This document shows positions 1 through 5,493 of a stretch of 10,801 nucleotides of DNA, piece by piece. The DNA is taken from contig DYNR01000011.1 of the NCBI GenBank assembly GCA_020720945.1, positions 7,687 through 18,487 on the forward strand, given 5' to 3'. The notes beneath the pieces are model-generated. The model was not told the origin of the DNA, searched no databases, and saw only the letters and a list, made by a program, of their open reading frames with translations. The stretch is from Chthoniobacter flavus (GTDB lineage Bacteria; Verrucomicrobiota; Verrucomicrobiia; Chthoniobacterales; DYNR01). Made by a program: the position numbers and the translations under genes. Numbering within the stretch: position 1 is the stretch's first letter; every line of letters begins with the position of its first letter.

Positions 1-1
1 G

Positions 2-1303
2 GCGGGAACTCCCCAGCAAAACGGAAAAGAAAATCCCTCTCCCGCCGGACAACCTGCGCAAAATACACCCGTCGTCCCAACACAAAATGCACCCGCTCAA
101 GGAGTTGCAACAGGAAGCCAACAAGGAAGCCAACCGCCGACGCAGGATGCTCCCGCCGAAAACGGACAAAATGGGCAAAACGGGGTTCCCTTTGCCACGG
201 AACAAACGGGCCAAGCGGAAACGCCAGAAAAAGGCGTTTCTCCCGGTGTCGCAAAAATTCTCGCACGCGCCGAGGGGAAACCTCTCCCCGCCGATTTGCA
301 AACCCCGCAACAGCCCGCACCGCAAATTGGCGCGGTTGCCCCAGAAACCATTTCGGAAGAAAACGCTGCAGCAACTCTTCCGACAAAAGAAAATCTTGCC
401 TCTGGAAAACCCTCGGAACAGACATCAAATCCCGCCCTAAATCCTGCTGCCGCTCATTCCAAAACCGAAACAAAAGCGGAAACAAAAACGGCGACGATTG
501 AAGTCTCCCTGCCCCCCCAAGCCAGCGCGACAGCAAAAGAAGCCGTCGCCGAAGCGGGCACGCCTCTTTCCGCCAAAACGAAAGAAGTTGCCCCATCCTC
601 CACCCTGCCGACACCCCAAACAGGCGGCGAAAAACAAGGTGGTGAAAACCCTTCCCAGCAACGCCAAGAAAACAGCGGTAGCGGTTCTTTTGCCTCGGCT
701 TCCCCCGAAATTCCTACCACGGGAACCCAGCAAACTCCTCCTCCCAACGCGGCAGGCAAAACCGAAATGTTTTCGGTTCCCACCACCGCCATGGGGACGG
801 TAGCCAGTGGCCCTGTCCGTCCCGCCCAACAAAACGCCGATTTATACGCGGACATTTTGCCTCTGATGAACCGCTTTTTGGATGCGGCAGAAACCCTGCC
901 TTCCACCCAAAGAGGGCGCATTGATTTGAATGTCCCGCTCAACGACGAAAGCGTAAAAATCCGTTTGGAAATCCGCAACGGCGAAGTTCGCACCAGCATC
1001 CGCACGGACTCCGAAGCCCTCCGTGCCGCCCTCGAAACCTCTTGGCCCGAATTCGTCAGCAAATCGGAAACCCGCGGCATCGTCCTCGGCGAAGCCAAGT
1101 TTGACAGCGGGCAGCAAGGACAAAACCTTTCGGACCAAGGCCAGCCATCACGCTACCGCGAACAAGGGCAACAAGAAGGCGGCACTCCTGCCCGTGTCCC
1201 GAGAGGCGCAAGCGGAGGACAGGTTGGCGGCACGGCCTCCGTCGGCGGACAGCAAACAACGCAAGAGCCACCCGCCCGCAGCGGAGTCAAGCTCTGGGCT
1301 TAA
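2..1303 (+). CDS. fliK: FliK-like hook-length control protein, 3' part (5' end outside window)
   Basis: The frame is open from the first bases of the window, so this is the last 433 residues of a longer protein. About 300 residues are low-complexity, rich in Gln, Pro, Ala, Thr, Glu and Lys, as in the disordered ruler part of FliK. A compact domain follows (about 908-1105): an RIDLNVPL strand, then SVKIRLEIRNGEVRTSIRTD, then a helix with ALRAALETSWPEF and a final GIVLGEAKF strand. This follows the Flg_hook pattern (two beta strands, 'g.v.v.f.tds', a helix of the 'lr..Le..l..l' kind, then 'G..lg'). A Gln/Gly-rich tail of about 65 residues ends the protein, also common in FliK. FliK measures flagellar hook length and switches the export specificity of the flagellar type III apparatus. 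A needle-length regulator of a virulence-type T3SS is the main alternative. No plus-strand gene follows, so this is the last gene of its unit here. Confidence 0.65.
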   Translation, partial: AGTPQQNGKENPSPAGQPAQNTPVVPTQNAPAQGVATGSQQGSQPPTQDAPAENGQNGQNGVPFATEQTGQAETPEKGVSPGVAKILARAEGKPLPADLQTPQQPAPQIGAVAPETISEENAAATLPTKENLASGKPSEQTSNPALNPAAAHSKTETKAETKTATIEVSLPPQASATAKEAVAEAGTPLSAKTKEVAPSSTLPTPQTGGEKQGGENPSQQRQENSGSGSFASASPEIPTTGTQQTPPPNAAGKTEMFSVPTTAMGTVASGPVRPAQQNADLYADILPLMNRFLDAAETLPSTQRGRIDLNVPLNDESVKIRLEIRNGEVRTSIRTDSEALRAALETSWPEFVSKSETRGIVLGEAKFDSGQQGQNLSDQGQPSRYREQGQQEGGTPARVPRGASGGQVGGTASVGGQQTTQEPPARSGVKLWA

Positions 1304-1316
1304 CCCAAAATTTTTG

Positions 1317-1396
1317 CGTAAGCCGCAATCCCATTTGCAAGTGCTTGAATCACCGTGCTGTGATTCAAGCACTTGGAAACAGGATCGCTGCTTGCG
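1317..1396. repeat. Long imperfect palindrome between convergent genes, possible bidirectional terminator
   Basis: Two arms of 37 nt (1317-1353 and 1360-1396) flank a 6-nt loop. The inner 16 bp (1338-1353 with 1360-1375, GTGATTCAAGCACTTG and its complement) pair perfectly; the outer 21 positions match at 15. In the minus-strand transcript three of the six mismatches become G-U wobbles, so the hairpin is stronger in the FecR-gene RNA. There is no T-tract on either side, so it is not a classical intrinsic terminator, though its place between two gene ends suits a stop or 3'-end-protecting structure. A dispersed repeat is the alternative. Confidence 0.7.
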
Positions 1397-1423
1397 AGAG
1401 GGTTGGGGACGGGGTTAGCTGGT

Positions 1424-2347
1424 TCAAGGATAGTGAGGGGGGGTGTAAGGAGGTGGTTCTGGCGCAGGTGGGGCTGGGGCTGGGGCTGGGGCTGGTGTCG
1501 GGATGGGTGTCGGGATGGGCGTGGGAATCGGTGTCGGGATGGGTGCCGGCGCAGGGGCGGGTTGCGGCGGGCGCGCGTCGGTTCTGGACTGCACGGCCTG
1601 GTTGACTTGCGAAACATTAGCGGCGGGGTTTTGCTGGTTTTGGTTGTCGCGCGGCAAAGCATCTACATTAACCAGTCGCCCGGAAGAGATCTGTTGCGAT
1701 TGCGACTCGACGGCTGCCTGGATTTCTTTCTCGTTTCCGAGTTTGCCTTCGCTGATCAAGCGAGAAGTTTTCATCAGGCGTTTCAAATCCACGGATGTCG
1801 GCTGGGGAAAGCTCTTTGCGTCGTTTTTCATCGTGATCATTTGCCCTGCGCTGACGACTGTCGTTTCCCCGATGCGAGATTTCATGCCCATCCGCACTTC
1901 CCCTTCGATCACGATTAGTTTGAGCAGTCCTTTTGGCTTCGGGTTATTTTCCACCATCACCGTTGTTCCGGTGATCGTCGCAGTCACCGTCGCCGTATGG
2001 ATGACTCCGCCTCCCGCTTTTTTCGGAACCTGCAAAAGAAGCGTTCCGTTCCCGAGGTCGATGTCCCGCGTTCCTCGGACGAAGCTGAAAAGACTGTTCG
2101 CCCCGAGGCGCGCCAAGGTTTGGTCGGGAAACAGCAACTCCGCCAAGGAGTTAGCTCCTGTTTGGACGGAGGATGCGCCGTGCACGACTTCTCCGATCGC
2201 CGCTTTTTTTGCGGGCGAATTTTCTGGCACTATCTCCACCTGGTTAACGGCACGGGAGATCTTCGCCTCGGTGAAGAGGGCACCGAAACCCGACGCAACC
2301 CCAAACAAAACCAACAACACAAAAAAACGGAAAAAAGAAGCTTTCAC
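1424..2347 (-). CDS. FecR-domain protein with signal peptide and repetitive proline-rich tail
   Basis: A 307-residue protein from a GTG start, the only start in this frame before an upstream stop. Residues 1-24 form a signal peptide or anchor (basic Lys/Arg, then FFVLLVLFGVASGFGALF). Residues 55-170 match the FecR fold as seen in free-standing FecR proteins: VVHGASSVQTGANSLAELLF, then DQTLARLGANSLFSF, then the GTLLLQVPK strand, an ITGTTVMVE strand, VIEGEVRMG and SAGQMITM. Residues 175-258 are polar. Residues 260-307 are almost only Pro with Ala, Ile and Thr, including four PIPT units. True FecR proteins relay siderophore signals to sigma factors; this one has no sigma gene nearby and no cytoplasmic N-terminal part, so an envelope or adhesion role is more likely. 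It starts 33 bp after the barrel gene, so the two probably share a transcript. No clear ribosome binding site is seen. The substrate or partner is unknown. Confidence 0.85.
   Translation of the reverse strand: MKASFFRFFVLLVLFGVASGFGALFTEAKISRAVNQVEIVPENSPAKKAAIGEVVHGASSVQTGANSLAELLFPDQTLARLGANSLFSFVRGTRDIDLGNGTLLLQVPKKAGGGVIHTATVTATITGTTVMVENNPKPKGLLKLIVIEGEVRMGMKSRIGETTVVSAGQMITMKNDAKSFPQPTSVDLKRLMKTSRLISEGKLGNEKEIQAAVESQSQQISSGRLVNVDALPRDNQNQQNPAANVSQVNQAVQSRTDARPPQPAPAPAPIPTPIPTPIPTPIPTPAPAPAPAPPAPEPPPYTPPHYP
1472..1543 (-). repeat. Tandem 12-bp and 6-bp repeats coding the proline tail
   Basis: Four 12-bp units coding Pro-Ile-Pro-Thr (1496-1543) run into about four 6-bp units coding Pro-Ala (1472-1495; GGGGCT on the plus strand). 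Both unit lengths are multiples of three, so slippage would change tail length without shifting the frame. Most copies are identical or differ at one position. Confidence 0.8.
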
Positions 2348-2380
2348 TGGCTGATAAAATACTGTGGTAGAATCAAAACA

Positions 2381-3328
2381 TTAAAACTGCAACGACCCGT
2401 TTAGTCCAAACCCCAAGTTTAGCACGGAGTAGTTGTAGTAGGAATCGGTGGAGCCGTTGAAGCCCCCGGAAATCAATGCCGAAGCGGAAAACCACTTCGT
2501 TGCTTGGTAGGAAACGGAAGCGCAAGCAAGCTGGTTCCAGTCCTTTCGACTGCTTTCTCTGAACGGGATATAACCGATTTGATAGCAAGCACTAAGGCTT
2601 GTTTTTCTCGTCAAGGAAAGCTGGTAGGTCCAGTAGGCGTAGTATTGGTCGCGCAAAGCGGAAGAGGGCGATCCCGCGAGAACGATATTTGCGTTCACGC
2701 CGGCGTAAACCACTTGCGCCCGCCCGAACGAAAACGCTTTCTGCAAGCCGAACTTCAAAAATTGTTCGTCGTAAATCCTGCCGCTCGCCTCCGCATTTCC
2801 GAGGTAAGCGAAGCCGTAACGCCCGTAAATGGAAAGGTCTCCGAGCGGGCGGATCACATAGGTCAACCCGGCACCCAAATTGGTGGCGTTGAAACTCAAA
2901 TCGGAATACCTGGCGTAACGGTAAAGCTCTTGCCGGGCGTAAAAATCTGCATACAGGTTGTCCCACAAACGGGGGGTCCAACTCAACCCCGCCTGCATGA
3001 CGGCGAACCAGTCTTGCCCGTAGCCGTCTTCGACCAGCGTCGCATCTGTCGTAAAATACTCGTTTGCCCCAGCATAGAGATTGAATGCCCGATACTTTTG
3101 GGGCGGGGTGAGAAGCATTTGCTCACCCAAATCGCTGTCGCCAGGGCTCGCTTCGGCAAAAGCGGATGCCGCCGTTCCCATCTCGTTGAGTTTTGTCATC
3201 AAATCCGTCCGTTGGGTGTCGCTTTCCGCCGCCCGGTCGGTTGCGGCAAAAACGGGGCTGCCCGCCAAAACCGCAAGTGCGGCGGCAAAAGCACCAATCT
3301 CACGAAGCTTCCTTTGGATCAAAGTCAT
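2381..3328 (-). CDS. Outer-membrane beta-barrel protein, function unknown
   Basis: A 315-residue protein from ATG at 3328, which has a weak AAAGAG eight bases upstream; a GTG two codons earlier (3334) is possible. A signal peptide occupies about the first 29 residues (basic start, hydrophobic AFAAALAVLA, cleavage near PVFAAT). A polar linker of about 45 residues follows. From about residue 80 onward the chain alternates polar and hydrophobic residues in strands rich in Tyr, Phe and Gly (for example AFNLYAGANEYF, DNLYADFYARQELYRYARY, LSIYGRYGFAYLG, VYAGVNANIVLAG), and it ends in ...NGSLQF, with the C-terminal Phe typical of BAM-assembled barrels. It belongs to no family I can name. The FecR-domain gene begins 33 bp downstream, which suggests that the two work together in the envelope. 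I infer roughly 10-12 strands from length only. Confidence 0.8.
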   Translation of the reverse strand: MTLIQRKLREIGAFAAALAVLAGSPVFAATDRAAESDTQRTDLMTKLNEMGTAASAFAEASPGDSDLGEQMLLTPPQKYRAFNLYAGANEYFTTDATLVEDGYGQDWFAVMQAGLSWTPRLWDNLYADFYARQELYRYARYSDLSFNATNLGAGLTYVIRPLGDLSIYGRYGFAYLGNAEASGRIYDEQFLKFGLQKAFSFGRAQVVYAGVNANIVLAGSPSSALRDQYYAYWTYQLSLTRKTSLSACYQIGYIPFRESSRKDWNQLACASVSYQATKWFSASALISGGFNGSTDSYYNYSVLNLGFGLNGSLQF

Positions 3329-3358
3329 TATCACGGCTCTTTGATTGTGCTATTTTTC

Positions 3359-3379
3359 AAAAAAAGGAAAGCCTTTTTT
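3359..3379 (-). terminator. Possible intrinsic terminator after recR
   Basis: An 8-bp stem (3360-3367 with 3372-3379, AAAAAAGG and CCTTTTTT) has a 4-nt loop and gives seven consecutive U residues at its 3' side in the minus-strand RNA. It lies 23 bp beyond the recR stop and just upstream of the barrel gene. The stem has only two G-C pairs, so termination may be partial, with read-through into the barrel-FecR pair. Confidence 0.35.
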
Positions 3380-3401
3380 GGTCGTTTTCTGAGGGAGGAA
3401 G

Positions 3402-4010
3402 TCAAACTTTGGAGCGCCCGGAAAGTGCATTTTGGAGAGTGAGGGCATCTGCGTGTTCTAGGCCGCCGCCTGCGGGCAAACCGTGGGCGACGCGGCTGAC
3501 GGGGACATTTTTCCCTTTCAAAATTTCGGCTAGGTAACTGGTGGTCGCGCCGCCTTCGACATCCGCACTCAATGCCAAAATGATTTCGGAAGGTTTTTCC
3601 GTGTCGATGCGTTCAAGCAATGCGCCGATCCGTAATTGATCGGGGCCGACATGGTCGAGCGGAGAGAGCTTTCCGCCCAAGGAGTGATAGCGCCCGTTGA
3701 AAATCCCTGTTTTTTCCATGGGAAGGATGTCCGTCGCTTGTTCGACGACGCAGATTTCCCGCCCTTCGCGGAGGGGGTCGGCGCAGATCGGGCAGATTTC
3801 TCCGCAAGAAAAAAAACCGCATTTCGCGCAATGGCGAATGGCTTCGGCTGCGGAAGTGATTGCGCTAGAAAGGGAAAAAGCTCGTTCGGTATCGGGTCCT
3901 AGCAACCAGAGCGCCATCCGTTCCGCGCTTTTGGGGCCGACCCCAGGAAGCCTTCTCAGCTCCTTGAGCAAAGCTTCCAGCGGGACAGGATACGAGCTGG
4001 GTGCAGGCAT
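3402..4010 (-). CDS. recR: Recombination mediator protein RecR
   Basis: A 202-residue protein of normal RecR length. In order: an N-terminal helix-hairpin-helix (RLPGVGPKSAERMALWLL, residues 20-37); a zinc finger with Cys61, Cys64, Cys73 and Cys76 (CAKC...CPIC); a Toprim domain starting at ICVVEQATD (86-94) and containing GRYHSLGGKLSPLDHVGPDQL; then the ADVEGGATTSYLAEIL segment and the C-terminal RVAHGLPAGGGLEHADALTL, which is the RecR signature. RecR works in the cytoplasm with RecO (and RecF) to load RecA onto SSB-coated single-stranded DNA at gaps. It begins 15 bp after the pseudocyclase stop, so the two probably share a transcript. The usual partner upstream of recR is dnaX or a YbaB/EbfC gene; here neither is present. 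No Shine-Dalgarno is visible before the ATG (TCGCCTCTC). Confidence 0.97.
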   Translation of the reverse strand: MPAPSSYPVPLEALLKELRRLPGVGPKSAERMALWLLGPDTERAFSLSSAITSAAEAIRHCAKCGFFSCGEICPICADPLREGREICVVEQATDILPMEKTGIFNGRYHSLGGKLSPLDHVGPDQLRIGALLERIDTEKPSEIILALSADVEGGATTSYLAEILKGKNVPVSRVAHGLPAGGGLEHADALTLQNALSGRSKV

Positions 4011-4025
4011 GAGAGGCGAAAAAAA

Positions 4026-5276
4026 TCAGGGAGTCCGCAAGTCGCGGTGCGAGGACGAAACGGGGTTGCGCTCTCTTTCGATTTTTTGCAGGTAGTAGTC
4101 GATAGGGGCATCGGGAATCCCCTTGATCCGGGCTTTGGAAAATTCTTCGATTGCCTCGTCCCAACGGCAGGAGCGGGAGTGGTTGACCCCGCTCCAGAAA
4201 TGATCGCGGCTGCGTTTCCTTTCGGGAGAGAGCGCTCCTTGGATGCAGAGAAGCTCGTAAACTTCTGCGTTGCCGCTTTTTCCGTAAATCAAGTCCATCG
4301 GGCGGATTTCGACGAGGTCGCCCGCTTCCCTGTTTGTTTCCATACAAATCAAAATGTGCGTTCCGTAGATTTCGTTGGCGCGGGCAAGGGTGGCGGCTTT
4401 TTCTAGCGGGGCGCCAACGACGGTGAAGGGAAGGCAGCGAGGAGCGCCGAAAACTCCTGCGACCACCTCGCCGGATGCGATGCCGATTTGGAAATCGAGC
4501 ATGTGATGCCAGCGCGAATCGGATTCGAGATTGAGGCGCCCAAGACGGGTGGAAATTTCCAGCGCGACGCGGCAGGCGGTTTGGGACGGAGACTCGCAAG
4601 CAGACGGGGCACCGAAAACCGCACGGACTTGGTAGCCGCTACAGCTTTCCAAGAATCCTCCCGCTTCGCACAAAAAGTCGCTCGCCATCGCCATGTAAAC
4701 ACGGCTCATGTCCGCAAGATCTTGCGCTGCCATTTGCCCCATCAGGTCGGAATGACCTTTGATTTCCAAAACCAAAACGCACGCTTTCACTTGGTGGGCA
4801 GCTTTTAACGCGCTGGCGGAACCTCCGTATAATGAACGCATTTGCTTTCGGCTCAACGAATTAGAAAAAACTTCGTCCACTCTTCTGCGGAACGCACCGG
4901 GGCCGATGAGCGTCAGCACGGAAGACGCGACAAAACCCGTGAATGCGCCGATGATCGGAAGCACGGGAGAGAACATGACATTGTAAAGTGCTAGAACGAT
5001 AGCTCCTGTCCCAAGAAGTAATACCGTGAGCAAACCTAGCAACCACCGCTGGCTCGAACGGGGCACATCCACCGCCACCCATGCCAAAAGAAAAGAAAGG
5101 ACGATGCCCGCACCGAGAGAGCCTTCGGAAGAAATTACGGTAGAAAGAGGGTTTTTTCCGAGTTCGTTCCAGAGCATTTGGTCGAACTCCGGCCCCAGCA
5201 ATCCTGCCGCGCGCAAAAAGACGACACACGCCACGCCGCAGGCACCGCCGATAAAAACTGTCAAAAAGGTTCTCAT
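4026..5276 (-). CDS. Membrane-anchored class III adenylate/guanylate cyclase homologue, probably catalytically inactive
   Basis: A 416-residue protein. Four hydrophobic segments (about 4-24, 53-69, 78-98 and 104-124) anchor it; residues 162-345 form a class III cyclase domain (ACVLVLEIKGHSDL, GGFLESCSGYQVRAVFGAP, FQIGIASGEVVAGVFGAP, FTVVGAPLEKAATLA, GTHILI), and residues 355-400 form the short TPR-like tail common in these proteins (HFWSGVNHSRSCRWDEAIEEF). Key residues differ from active enzymes: the first metal Asp is Glu171, the second metal Asp is Tyr215, the substrate-binding Lys is Ser211, the transition-state Asn is Glu292 and the Arg is Thr296. I therefore expect a ligand sensor or binding partner, not an enzyme. 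The fold is otherwise well kept, so it is under selection and not a decaying gene. recR follows 15 bp on. The start is at ATG 5276; no Shine-Dalgarno is seen. Confidence 0.88.
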   Translation of the reverse strand: MRTFLTVFIGGACGVACVVFLRAAGLLGPEFDQMLWNELGKNPLSTVISSEGSLGAGIVLSFLLAWVAVDVPRSSQRWLLGLLTVLLLGTGAIVLALYNVMFSPVLPIIGAFTGFVASSVLTLIGPGAFRRRVDEVFSNSLSRKQMRSLYGGSASALKAAHQVKACVLVLEIKGHSDLMGQMAAQDLADMSRVYMAMASDFLCEAGGFLESCSGYQVRAVFGAPSACESPSQTACRVALEISTRLGRLNLESDSRWHHMLDFQIGIASGEVVAGVFGAPRCLPFTVVGAPLEKAATLARANEIYGTHILICMETNREAGDLVEIRPMDLIYGKSGNAEVYELLCIQGALSPERKRSRDHFWSGVNHSRSCRWDEAIEEFSKARIKGIPDAPIDYYLQKIERERNPVSSSHRDLRTP

Positions 5277-5290
5277 AGCATTCGTGCTAT
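5275..5290. promoter_or_regulatory. Small perfect palindrome over the cyclase start codon
   Basis: ATAGCA and TGCTAT form a 6-bp perfect inverted repeat around a 4-base centre (TTCG on plus, CGAA on minus). It takes in the first two bases of the cyclase ATG on one side and the first two bases of a candidate -10 box on the other. It could be a repressor operator, or a hairpin that hides the start codon. Chance is not excluded at this size. Confidence 0.3.
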
Positions 5291-5319
5291 TTTATGAATT
5301 TTTCGCCGTCTTCTGTCAA
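5289..5319 (-). promoter_or_regulatory. Candidate sigma-70-type promoter for cyclase-recR
   Basis: On the minus strand a perfect TTGACA (5314-5319) is followed after 19 bp by TAAAAT (5289-5294), which matches TATAAT at five of six bases. The spacing is two longer than ideal. A start about seven bases downstream would leave a leader of only some 6 nt before the ATG at 5276, which fits the lack of a Shine-Dalgarno sequence. Confidence 0.4.
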
Positions 5320-5362
5320 CGAATACCCATTCGCCCAAATCCTCGCATAGTTTTGAAAACAC

Positions 5363-5384
5363 AAAAAACGAGGTCGCTTCGTTT
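5363..5384 (-). terminator. Weak hairpin with U-run in the gap after the ankyrin gene
   Basis: The 217-bp gap 5277-5493 has no gene. Within it, AAACGA (5366-5371) pairs with TCGTTT (5379-5384) around a 7-nt loop, and the minus-strand RNA continues in a run of six U that begins inside the stem. The stem is short and AT-rich, so this is a weak terminator candidate about 110 bp after the ankyrin-gene stop. The candidate cyclase promoter follows it. Confidence 0.25.
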
Positions 5385-5493
5385 CCTTTCGTCTTGAGCC
5401 GCAAAGGAAGGGAGAAAAAAGGGCATCAAATTTCGGAAGCGAAAGACAAGAGGCAGACAAGAACGCCCGCCCCGCGCTTTGCGACATTTTGGC

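Noticed and set aside
1472..1543. Tandem repeats as a possible CRISPR array
   Set aside because: Units are 6 and 12 bp with no spacers and they code a proline tail in frame.
1503..2354. Open frame of 283 codons on the plus strand opposite the FecR gene
   Set aside because: Its start is in the repeat tract, its product has no domain I recognise, and the minus strand has a signal peptide and FecR motifs in the right order.
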